Assembly (NCBI GenBank): GCA_964496365.1
Contig: CAZBZK010000032.1
Location: 1-15,969, forward strand
Source: AB-629-J13 sp964496365
Lineage (GTDB): Bacteria; Fidelibacterota; Marinisomatia; Marinisomatales; AB-629-J13
Length of the DNA stretch: 15,969 bases
Direction: 5' to 3'
In this document: piece by piece, positions 1-7,111 of the stretch
Layout: each line of letters opens with the position of its first letter
Position numbering within the stretch: position 1 is the first letter of the stretch
Program-made: the position numbers and the translations under genes
Notes under the pieces: generated by a model
The model's input: only the letters and a program-made list of their open reading frames with translations
Told to the model about the DNA's origin: nothing
Database searches by the model: none

Positions 1-1080
1 ATAACCAACCGCACCGTGGGGATCCATCAAATAATTAAATTCCGAATAAACTTTTTGAATACATAATTTGGTTTCTTCATCATTAAAATAATATCCTACC
101 ATTTCCTCCTGGATTTTCTCATGAGAATGATCACATAAATTTAACAATCGTTCAAAATTACTTGGATTACCAACATCCATAGCGTTGGATATAGTTTGAA
201 TTGAAGATCGGGGCGAAAAGTCTCCGGTTATTAAATATTCTGGAACTATCTTGTTTGCATTAGTAGAAGCAATAAATTTTTTAACAGGTAACCCCATTTT
301 CTTTGAAATTATTCCAGCAGTGAGATTACCAAAATTTCCGGATGGAACGGACATAACTACATTTTTTGGATTCGTTAATTGAGAGAATGCATAGACATAA
401 TAAAACGTCTGTGCGATCAACCGTCCAATGTTGATTGAATTTGCTGAAGTGAGGTGGAGGGATTCATTCAATGCTTCGTCTAAAAAAGCTGTTTTTACTA
501 ATTTTTGACAATCATCAAAACTTCCTTCTACTTCAAGAGCAGTAATATTACTTCCCAGTGTAGTGAATTGGTGTTCCTGAATTTTGGTAACACGGTTTTT
601 TGGATAAAGTATATAAACATGTATTCCATCTACTCCAAGAAAACTGTTGGCAATCGCACTGCCCGTATCTCCAGAAGTTGCAACTAAAATATGTAATGGA
701 TTCGATGATTTTTCAATAAAATGTCCCATTAGATGAGCCATAAATCGAGCACCAAAATCTTTGAATGCAAGGGTAGGACCATGCCATAGTTCGAGGATGT
801 GAATCCTTTTATTTAATTTAATTAATGGTGCATCAAAATTTATGGATTTATCTATGATATTTTTTAATTTGGAGAATTCAACATCATTTGAAAGAAACTG
901 AGAAGCCATATGAAGACAAATCTCTTGAAAAGAAAAACGGGGTAAATTGGATAGAAATTTTTCATCAAGGGATGGAATAATCTCAGGCATATAGAGCCCA
1001 TTGTCAGGTGCAAGACTCTTAAAAAGAGCTTTTTTTATTGATACTTTATGATCCGGATTATTTGTACTATAGAATTTCAA
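1..1080 (-). CDS. thrC: Threonine synthase, 3' end cut by window edge
   Basis: PLP-dependent enzyme that converts O-phosphohomoserine to threonine, the last step of threonine synthesis, in the cytoplasm. The minus strand is open for 360 codons from a TTG at 1080-1078, giving MKFYSTNNPDHKVS, which aligns with the start of E. coli ThrC (MKLYN...). The PLP motif HGPTLAFKDFG carries the Schiff-base lysine at residue 107, the same number as in E. coli. Also visible are ATSGDTGSAIA, the Ser/Asn-rich SANSINIGRL stretch and SVPSGNFGNLTAG. E. coli ThrC has about 428 residues, so roughly 70 C-terminal residues lie outside the window. No ATG or GTG lies in frame between the thrB stop and this TTG, and no clear ribosome binding site is seen. 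It follows thrB by 23 bases, so the two are probably co-transcribed. Confidence 0.95.
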   Translation of the reverse strand, partial: MKFYSTNNPDHKVSIKKALFKSLAPDNGLYMPEIIPSLDEKFLSNLPRFSFQEICLHMASQFLSNDVEFSKLKNIIDKSINFDAPLIKLNKRIHILELWHGPTLAFKDFGARFMAHLMGHFIEKSSNPLHILVATSGDTGSAIANSFLGVDGIHVYILYPKNRVTKIQEHQFTTLGSNITALEVEGSFDDCQKLVKTAFLDEALNESLHLTSANSINIGRLIAQTFYYVYAFSQLTNPKNVVMSVPSGNFGNLTAGIISKKMGLPVKKFIASTNANKIVPEYLITGDFSPRSSIQTISNAMDVGNPSNFERLLNLCDHSHEKIQEEMVGYYFNDEETKLCIQKVYSEFNYLMDPHGAVGY

Positions 1081-1103
1081 TGGGAATGAGAAAATGTAGG
1101 GAT

Positions 1104-2039
1104 TTAATCAAGAATTTTTGGTGGTGATAAATGAACAGGAGAAATAAACAATTCACTGTTAAGTTTTGCATCTTTGAAGGATTTAACCATAGCATTTCCA
1201 ATTGCTTTTGCTTTTTCCATCGAGTCAGATAATGAAAATATCGATGGTCCGGATCCGGAAATTCCACATCCTATTGCCCCAGAATCCATTGCGGATTTAT
1301 GTACTTTATCGTACCCCGGGATGAGCAGAGAACGTTTAGGTTCGGCAAATAAATCCACCAATGATCGGTTCATCAATTCAAAATCATTAGAATATAAACT
1401 TGCAGTAAATCCAGATAAATTACCGGCTTGTTGAATAGCTGATTTTAACAGAACTTGTTTGGGCAAAACACGTCGGGACTCATGGGTAAAGATTGCAAAG
1501 TCTGGCATAACATTTATGCTGATTAAATTTTCAGGGACGGGTAATTTTATCACATCTAAGGGGAAACAACTTCGCACCAATACTATTCCTCCTAATAAAG
1601 CTGGGGCAACATTGTCAGCGTGACCCGTTCCAGATGAAACAGATTCTCCGTGAACACAATGAATGAGTAAGTCTTCAGATTTCAGCGGAGACCCCAATAA
1701 ATGGTTAACTCCGAAAGCGGCCCCTACCGCACTTGCTGCACTTGAACCCAAACCACTTCCTGGAGGAATTCCTTTTTCAATATGGATATGAAACCCTTGT
1801 TTTTTATCCACAAATTTTAAAAGAGATAACACAGATTTGCCTGCGGTGTTTTTTTCAGGATGGGTTGGAATAGATTGAGATTTTACACCGGCAAGAGTGA
1901 TACGTAATCCGGAATGGTCAGTTTTTTTAATTGTTATGACATCAGCAGGATTAGAGATTGCATAGCCTAAACTGTCTAAACCACACGATACATTTGCGAC
2001 GGTGGCTGGTGTGCGAATTTTTATGGAATCATGATTCAT
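1104..2039 (-). CDS. thrB: Homoserine kinase (GHMP family)
   Basis: Phosphorylates homoserine with ATP to O-phosphohomoserine, the substrate of the threonine synthase encoded next to it. The 311-residue length is normal for the family. All three GHMP kinase motifs are present: motif 1 at about residues 8-29 (RTPATVANVSCGLDSLG), the phosphate-binding motif 2 at 90-101 (GIPPGSGLGSSA), and motif 3 at 255-271 (AIGCGISGSGPS). GHADNVAPALLGG at 139-151 is also typical of homoserine kinases. The ATG overlaps the end of the upstream aspartate-semialdehyde dehydrogenase remnant by 11 bases, which suggests the original operon used translational coupling. The gene looks intact although its upstream partners are broken. 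Confidence 0.95.
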   Translation of the reverse strand: MNHDSIKIRTPATVANVSCGLDSLGYAISNPADVITIKKTDHSGLRITLAGVKSQSIPTHPEKNTAGKSVLSLLKFVDKKQGFHIHIEKGIPPGSGLGSSAASAVGAAFGVNHLLGSPLKSEDLLIHCVHGESVSSGTGHADNVAPALLGGIVLVRSCFPLDVIKLPVPENLISINVMPDFAIFTHESRRVLPKQVLLKSAIQQAGNLSGFTASLYSNDFELMNRSLVDLFAEPKRSLLIPGYDKVHKSAMDSGAIGCGISGSGPSIFSLSDSMEKAKAIGNAMVKSFKDAKLNSELFISPVHLSPPKILD

Positions 2040-2157
2040 GAATATATCCTTTTTTCACAAGTAATTCAGCCATTAATATAGCTCCTCCAGCTGCACCTCG
2101 CACTGTGTTATGAGATAATGAGATAAATCGGACATCAAAAAAAGTATCGTTTATTAA
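2029..2157 (-). pseudogene. asd: Aspartate-semialdehyde dehydrogenase, C-terminal remnant
   Basis: Forty-two codons plus a stop, reading LINDTFFDVRF, then ISLSHNTVRGAAGG, then AILMAELLVKKGYIHES. The SHNTVRGAAG motif followed by a hydrophobic AELL helix is the characteristic C-terminus of the archaeal/fungal-type aspartate-semialdehyde dehydrogenase, which is normally about 350 residues. The remaining roughly 310 residues, including the catalytic Cys and His, are absent. The piece continues in the same frame as the aspartokinase fragment after one TGA at 2160-2158, and it has no start codon of its own near the junction. Its stop overlaps the thrB start. I read it as the downstream edge of a deletion or a misjoin. 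The fragment identity is firm; the cause is not. Confidence 0.8.
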
Positions 2158-2358
2158 TCATCTGATGGAAACTGCCAATCCCTCCTCCTTTATTTTTGTT
2201 GTCATTATTTCCAGTAAATTAGTTATTCCCCCAATTGCTGAAAAAACAACGGCTAAATTGAAATCATTTTTTTGGTGTAGAATAATATCAACAACGTGTT
2301 CAATTCGCTTAGCATCCTCAATGGAAGATCCTCCAAATTTTAATATTTTAACATTCAT
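2158..2358 (-). pseudogene. Aspartokinase, N-terminal remnant
   Basis: The first 66 residues of an aspartokinase, starting MNVKILKFGGSSIEDAKRI, with the nucleotide-binding KFGGSS motif at residues 7-12. VVDIIL and VVFSAIGGITNLL match the next conserved strands of aspartokinases, including the bifunctional ThrA kinase. A complete single-function enzyme is about 400-460 residues, and a ThrA-type enzyme about 820. This one stops at a TGA (2160-2158), and the same frame then runs directly into the end of aspartate-semialdehyde dehydrogenase. It would have catalysed the first step of the aspartate pathway, but the catalytic core and ACT domains are missing, so the product should be inactive. I cannot tell whether the original was a lysC-type or thrA-type gene. 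Confidence 0.8.
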
Positions 2359-2529
2359 AAAATAATAGGTTGACTTCAGATTTGATAAATTGGTTGATTC
2401 ACAATAATAAAAAGAGAATAAATCTGCAAATATTTGTTAGACAGATACAATAGTAATTAGGAATAAAGGAGAAAATTTTACAAACTGATAAATCATTATA
2501 TTTCAATAAATTTTTGGTGTTAAATTTAT

Positions 2530-2547
2530 TAACTCACTAAAGAGTTA
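2530..2547. promoter_or_regulatory. Inverted-repeat operator candidate, copy 1 (TAACTC-N6-GAGTTA)
   Basis: Perfect 6-base arms, TAACTC and GAGTTA, around ACTAAA. The last arm base is 66 bases before the regulator ATG, in the divergent spacer between the threonine operon and the sugar locus. The same arms with the same 6-base spacing recur at 11435-11452 and, with two changes, at 15414-15431. The position upstream of a TrmB-type gene fits autoregulation (inference). Confidence 0.65.
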
Positions 2548-2613
2548 CGCTTATAAATCGTTCAGTATATATTTGATTCAAATCAGAGTATTATCCCTTT
2601 CAATTTTAAATAA

Positions 2614-3420
2614 ATGAACAAAATAGAAAAAGAATTAATCCAGATTTTCGCAGAATTTGGATTAAATGTGTCTGTGGGGAAAGCATATGTTTCGCTTTTG
2701 AAAAATAATCCTGCAACGGGTTATGAAATAAGTGCACATTCTGGAATTCCTCGCTCTGCCATTTATTCAGTATTAAAAAACATGGAATCCCAGGGTCTCA
2801 TTAATACGGTAGCTCAATCTCCAAAAAAATACATTCCCTTATCACCAAATTCTCTCATTGAACATTTGAACCAACTACACAACCACCGGGTGGAGTCCTT
2901 AACTGAAACCTTTGGAGAGCTTGAATTGAGTGATGAACCATTTGACTTTTGGCATTTACACGGGTATCAAAATATAGTTTTAAAAATGAAAGAATGTGTG
3001 AATAATTCCAATGAAAAATTATTTATGAGTGGTTGGGACAAAGAATTTTTACAGTTATCCAATGAACTGGAAAATGCTGAGAAAAGAGGTGTAAAAATTA
3101 CCTTATTTTCATTTAGTGAAATTTCTGTTAATGTAGGAGAAGTGGTAACCTATAACTTAGTGGAAAAAGATTTAATGAGTATTTGGAAACCAAAAATATT
3201 ATTGGTTTCAGATCATGAAGAAACCATAATGGGATCGACGATTGAGGACCACACAGCCCGAGCAATTTGGACTCAAAATAAAGCCATCACAGAAATTGCT
3301 ACGGATCACATAATATTGGACATTACACTAGCTGGTACTAGATTAAACTTTGATTCAACTCCTTTGGTGCAAAGAGTGATGCGTCGTCCCGAAATACATT
3401 TGAATGAATTGTTAACTTAA
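2614..3420 (+). CDS. TrmB-family sugar-responsive transcriptional regulator
   Basis: A 268-residue DNA-binding protein. Residues 14-75 form a winged helix-turn-helix of the TrmB type (GKAYVSLLKNNPATGYEI, then SGIPRSAIYSVLKNMESQG, then a wing ending KKYIPLSP). A coiled linker follows at about 80-105, and then a C-terminal region (about 110-268) that resembles the sugar-sensing domain of TrmB proteins (FDFWHLHGYQNI, KLFMSGWDKEF, AEKRGVKITLFS). In Thermococcus and Pyrococcus, TrmB and its paralogues control maltose/trehalose ABC transporters and sugar metabolism genes. The neighbouring maltodextrin operon makes the same job likely here, with maltodextrin or maltose as a plausible effector (inference). 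No ribosome binding site is evident before the ATG. A palindromic operator candidate lies 66 bases upstream. Confidence 0.88.
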   Translation: MNKIEKELIQIFAEFGLNVSVGKAYVSLLKNNPATGYEISAHSGIPRSAIYSVLKNMESQGLINTVAQSPKKYIPLSPNSLIEHLNQLHNHRVESLTETFGELELSDEPFDFWHLHGYQNIVLKMKECVNNSNEKLFMSGWDKEFLQLSNELENAEKRGVKITLFSFSEISVNVGEVVTYNLVEKDLMSIWKPKILLVSDHEETIMGSTIEDHTARAIWTQNKAITEIATDHIILDITLAGTRLNFDSTPLVQRVMRRPEIHLNELLT

Positions 3421-3440
3421 TATTAAAAGGATAGAAAATT

Positions 3441-3635
3441 ATGAATGATAGAAACGATACATTACATCCAAAACATTTCCAAATCGGAGACATCATTTTT
3501 TTTCAGGAGAATGACTGGAAAGTAGCTGAAATTCAAGGAACCCAAATCACTTTATTTAGAGATCGAATTGATGGTCAAGCCGAAACAATGAAAATAGAAT
3601 CTGATGAATTAAGAAAAAAATTAATGCAGCGATAA
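3441..3635 (+). CDS. Small protein of unknown function
   Basis: A 64-residue protein that I do not recognise. It starts MNDRNDTLHPKHFQIGDIIFF and ends ELRKKLMQR. The middle (IGDIIFFQENDWKVAEIQGTQITLF) reads as alternating short beta strands, like a small barrel of SH3/Tudor/KOW kind, and the end is a charged helix. There is no signal peptide or membrane segment, so it is probably cytoplasmic. A good ribosome binding site (AAAAGGAT, about 3425-3432) precedes the ATG. The gene lies 20 bases after the TrmB-type gene, so it is probably in the same transcript. A role linked to the regulator or the sugar locus is only guilt by association. Confidence 0.7.
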   Translation: MNDRNDTLHPKHFQIGDIIFFQENDWKVAEIQGTQITLFRDRIDGQAETMKIESDELRKKLMQR

Positions 3636-3931
3636 AACTTAAATTGGGGATTTAGACATTAAGCAGAACAGTAATATTGATATAGAAGATTTAATATTGA
3701 ATACAGGGTGTAAACCTTGTAAAGTACAAAAGAAAAATCACATTTCAACAAGTAAAGAATTTTAACGATAAGAACTATTTATTCATCCATTTTTGGTAAC
3801 ACTTCGCTACTTAGGATAACTGGGTAAAAAATTATGAAACCCTTCAAACTATACCGTTTCATTTCTATGTACTCCTTAGAAATTTTTCGTTTGTTTCATC
3901 GGTTTTATCTACAAATTTAGCGTTTTATATA
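3636..3931. other. Spacer before the malQ operon
   Basis: A 296-base spacer with no convincing gene. It contains an ATG-less open frame (3643-3765) with a CKPC motif and a 7-base inverted repeat (3834-3862). It should hold the promoter of the malQ-malK run unless that run is read through from the regulator. I see no clear terminator, and no good copy of the TAACTC-N6-GAGTTA operator. Confidence 0.5.
3834..3862. repeat. Inverted repeat ATGAAAC/GTTTCAT upstream of malQ
   Basis: Perfect 7-base arms (3834-3840 and 3856-3862) separated by 15 bases, ending 69 bases before the malQ start. It could be an operator for another regulator or a weak hairpin. There is no T-run directly after it, so it is unlikely to be an intrinsic terminator. 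In DNA this AT-rich it may also be chance. Confidence 0.3.
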
Positions 3932-5467
3932 ATGATACACTTTACTCGTGAAAGCGGGATATTACTCCACATAACCTCCTTGCCGGGGTCCTATGGAGTT
4001 GGGGAGATTGGATCGGAAGCAATTCGGTTTATCAATATCTTGAAAAAAATGAATCAACAATTATGGCAAATTCTTCCCTTAGGACATACAGGACACTATT
4101 TTTCTCCGTACGATTTACTTTCATCTTTTGCAGGTAATCCCTTAATCATTAGTTTAGAATCTCTCGTATCGGAAAATTATTTAACTGAGAAAGAAATAAG
4201 TCCACTGTTTAATTGTCATTCTCATAGCGTAAAATTTACGTACCTCAATTCTATAAAGATGAAATTGTTAGAATTGGCTGCACAGAAATTTTTGGAAAAC
4301 GCTTCTGAAAATGAAAAACTACTTTATGATAAATTTTGCGAAGAAAATTTATATTGGTTGGAAAATTATGCGTTATTTTGGACGTTAAAAGTTCACTCCA
4401 ATCAAAAATCGTGGACGCAATGGGAAGACCAATTTAAATATCGAGAAGAAACGTCCATTAATCAATTTAAAGCATTAAATATTGGAAAGATAAACAGAAC
4501 TAAATGCATTCAATATTTTTTTTATAAACAATGGAGTCAAATAAAACAGTATGCCAATCAGAATGGTATCCGAATCATTGGAGACTTACCATTATATGTT
4601 TCTCATGATAGTGCGGAAGTTTGGGCAAATCGTGAACTATTCACATTGGACTCAAAGGGCAATAGGACTTTTGTATCTGGAGTCCCTCCATGTTATTTTA
4701 GCAAAACTGGTCAACTTTGGGGGCATCCACTTTATCGGTGGGATTTACATAAAAACACTCGGTTCCACTGGTGGAAATCTCGATTAAAAAGACTCTACGA
4801 TTTGGTGGACATTGTTCGGATTGACCACTTTAACGGATTTGCAAAATATTGGCAAATCCCGGTAAAAAACAAAACCGCCATAAATGGTGAATGGAAAACA
4901 GGTCCGGGGGAATCGATTTTCAATGAAATATTTGATGGATTGGGGTTAAAATCCATTATTGCCGAAGATTTAGGAGAAGCTGCAGATGCCGCAGAAGAAC
5001 TGAAAAACAAGTTTAATTTTCCTGGGATGAAAATCCTCCAATTTGCTTTTAAAAACGGTCACAATTTACAACCTCATGACTATCCTGAAAATTGTGTGGT
5101 TTATACAGGAACCCATGATAACGATACTACGGTTGGATGGTTTAAATCCACATCGGGGAATGGACATATTCTATCCCAAACTGAAATTAATAATGAAAAA
5201 ATTGAAGTGTTAAAATATTTAAAAACGGACGGAACAGACATTCATTGGGATTTGATAAAATTAGCATTAAAATCCAATGCCAATACGGTTATCATACCGC
5301 TACAAGATATCATGGGATTGGATTCTTCTGCAAGAATGAATATCCCTGGAACCAATTCAGGCAACTGGAGATGGAGGTTCAATTGGGATTTATTGACTTC
5401 TGAGTCCATGGACAAAATGAGAGACTTGACATTAAAATATAGATCAAAACAGCCCACAGAGAATTAG
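3932..5467 (+). CDS. malQ: 4-alpha-glucanotransferase (amylomaltase, GH77)
   Basis: Cytoplasmic enzyme that transfers alpha-1,4-glucan segments between maltodextrins, releasing glucose and making longer chains for the phosphorylase. The 511 residues match the short bacterial amylomaltase type (about 500). The GH77 landmarks are in order: SGILLHITSLPGSYGVGEIG at the N-terminus, WQILPLGHTG (45-54), GDLPLYVSHDSAEVWAN (217-233), VRIDHFNGF with the nucleophile Asp298, IIAEDLG with the acid/base Glu345, YTGTHDNDTT with Asp396, and PLQDIMGLDSSARMNIPG near the end. All three catalytic acids are present. The ATG start gives the expected N-terminus, although no ribosome binding site is visible. It is the first gene of a five-gene run; the phosphorylase starts 6 bases after its stop. 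Confidence 0.95.
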   Translation: MIHFTRESGILLHITSLPGSYGVGEIGSEAIRFINILKKMNQQLWQILPLGHTGHYFSPYDLLSSFAGNPLIISLESLVSENYLTEKEISPLFNCHSHSVKFTYLNSIKMKLLELAAQKFLENASENEKLLYDKFCEENLYWLENYALFWTLKVHSNQKSWTQWEDQFKYREETSINQFKALNIGKINRTKCIQYFFYKQWSQIKQYANQNGIRIIGDLPLYVSHDSAEVWANRELFTLDSKGNRTFVSGVPPCYFSKTGQLWGHPLYRWDLHKNTRFHWWKSRLKRLYDLVDIVRIDHFNGFAKYWQIPVKNKTAINGEWKTGPGESIFNEIFDGLGLKSIIAEDLGEAADAAEELKNKFNFPGMKILQFAFKNGHNLQPHDYPENCVVYTGTHDNDTTVGWFKSTSGNGHILSQTEINNEKIEVLKYLKTDGTDIHWDLIKLALKSNANTVIIPLQDIMGLDSSARMNIPGTNSGNWRWRFNWDLLTSESMDKMRDLTLKYRSKQPTEN

Positions 5468-5473
5468 GATAAA

Positions 5474-7111
5474 TTGAGTAAGAATAATTATAGTATTGCC
5501 TATTTCTCTGCAGAAATCGGTATATCATCCAGTCTTCCAACGTATAGTGGTGGATTAGGTGTTTTGGCCGGTGATCACATCAAAGCATCTGCTGATGCAT
5601 GCGTGGATATGTGTGCAATTACTCTACTTTATAAAGAGGGATATTTTAAGCAAAGAATTGACGAATCAGGAATTCAAAGCGAAACCTATCCTCGTTTTGA
5701 CCCTAATCCGTTGTTAACACCATTGAACAAAAAATTTACGTTGAGATTAAGAGAAAGAGATGTTTGGATTCAACCTTATGAGTATCTATATCGTGGATTA
5801 AATGATCATATAATTCCCATTTATTTTCTGGATACGGACTTAAAAGAAAACTTTTCCGATGACAAAGCCATAAGTCTGAGATTGTATTCCGGTGACAAAG
5901 ACCATAGAATATTACAGGAAGCCATTTTGGGATTTGGTGGAATTCGATTGTTGGAAAGATTAGGAATTAAAAATATCCGCACCTATCATTTGAATGAAGG
6001 ACATTGTTCATTTTTGACTTTAGAATTATTTAATAAAAATAAATGCGAATTAAAAAGAGTTAAAAATTTGTGTCATTTCACCACACATACGCCCGTTCCT
6101 GCGGGTCACGACCATTTCGGCAAAAACAGAGTCGAAAAACTTTTACATGGACTTATTCCAGAAAACCTTGAACTGCCTTCTCTGGTGAGGAACAGCAGAT
6201 ATCACATGACAGAAATGGGATTACATTTCAGCCGTTCTGCCAATGGTGTATCGAAATTAAATGGGAAAGTAGCTCAAAAACAATTTCCTGATTGGAAGAT
6301 TGGTCATGTTACCAATGGTGTGTACCATCCGTACTGGACTGGAAAAGATTTTAGAGAAATTTATAATCAATATTTACCGGGCTGGAAAGAAAATCCTCAT
6401 AAGTTACTGGATGTGAAAAAAATACCCGATGAAATTTTGTGGAAGGCTCATCAATCTCATAAGCATTTTTTATTGGGATATGCCAATTCCCAGACTCAAA
6501 AAGCACTTTCAAACGATGTATTAACCCTTGGTTTTGCCCGTCGGGCTGCAGAATACAAACGAGCTAAGCTAATATTTTCAAGCTTAGATAGACTTTCACA
6601 TATTTCCAAGGGAAAAATTCAGATAATATTTGCAGGGAAAGCTCATCCAAATGATAACAAGGGTAAAGAAATTATTCGCCAACTTGTGAATTATTCAAAT
6701 CAATTATTTGGAGATGTGAAAGTTATTTATCTTGAAAATTATAATATGTGGCTTGGAAAATTAATTACATCAGGTGTGGATGTTTGGCTAAATACCCCTC
6801 TTCGTCCCAATGAAGCCTCCGGTACCAGCGGAATGAAGGCAGCTCTTAATGGGGTTCCTAATCTGTCTGTGAAAGATGGATGGTGGGCAGAAGCGTGTGA
6901 ACACGGCATAAATGGCTGGGGGATTGGAGATGAAGAACATCCTTCAGACAATTCCGATGTAGAGTCCTTATATCACCTCATCGAAAATGAGGTCATACCG
7001 GCATACAAAAATCACCAAAAGTGGCTGGAGATTATGAGAGCATCCATTATTTCAAGCGTACAATACACTGCCTTCCGAATGGTTCATGAATATAATGAAA
7101 ACTATTATTAA
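5474..7111 (+). CDS. glgP: Alpha-glucan (maltodextrin) phosphorylase, short form, TTG start
   Basis: GT35 enzyme that uses phosphate to release glucose-1-phosphate from the ends of imported maltodextrins. It has 545 residues, well below the roughly 800 of E. coli MalP/GlgP, and it begins directly at SIAYFSAEIGISSSLPTYSGG. It therefore belongs to the short alpha-glucan phosphorylase type and lacks the DUF3417 extension seen in some longer relatives. Conserved parts are HLNEGH (172-177), FTTHTPVPAGHD (202-213), the phosphate/glucose region FARRAAEYKRA (354-364), and the PLP-lysine motif EASGTSGMKAALNG with Lys455. The start is a TTG at 5474; AGGA at 5466-5469 is a suitably placed ribosome binding site overlapping the malQ stop. 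Its 3' end overlaps the next gene by 26 bases, indicating translational coupling. Confidence 0.93.
   Translation: MSKNNYSIAYFSAEIGISSSLPTYSGGLGVLAGDHIKASADACVDMCAITLLYKEGYFKQRIDESGIQSETYPRFDPNPLLTPLNKKFTLRLRERDVWIQPYEYLYRGLNDHIIPIYFLDTDLKENFSDDKAISLRLYSGDKDHRILQEAILGFGGIRLLERLGIKNIRTYHLNEGHCSFLTLELFNKNKCELKRVKNLCHFTTHTPVPAGHDHFGKNRVEKLLHGLIPENLELPSLVRNSRYHMTEMGLHFSRSANGVSKLNGKVAQKQFPDWKIGHVTNGVYHPYWTGKDFREIYNQYLPGWKENPHKLLDVKKIPDEILWKAHQSHKHFLLGYANSQTQKALSNDVLTLGFARRAAEYKRAKLIFSSLDRLSHISKGKIQIIFAGKAHPNDNKGKEIIRQLVNYSNQLFGDVKVIYLENYNMWLGKLITSGVDVWLNTPLRPNEASGTSGMKAALNGVPNLSVKDGWWAEACEHGINGWGIGDEEHPSDNSDVESLYHLIENEVIPAYKNHQKWLEIMRASIISSVQYTAFRMVHEYNENYY

Noticed and set aside
505..687. Plus-strand open frame inside thrC
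   Set aside because: It lies opposite a strongly conserved gene, has no ribosome binding site, and its protein resembles nothing.
1174..1434. Plus-strand 86-codon open frame inside thrB
   Set aside because: It is the antisense shadow of the conserved homoserine kinase gene.
2165..2365. Plus-strand 66-codon open frame opposite the aspartokinase remnant
   Set aside because: The minus-strand frame has the clear aspartokinase N-terminus; the plus frame is its complement.
3797..3814. TAACAC-TTCGCT-ACTTAG as an operator for malQ
   Set aside because: Only the left arm resembles the consensus; the right arm does not match GAGTTA, so symmetry is lost.
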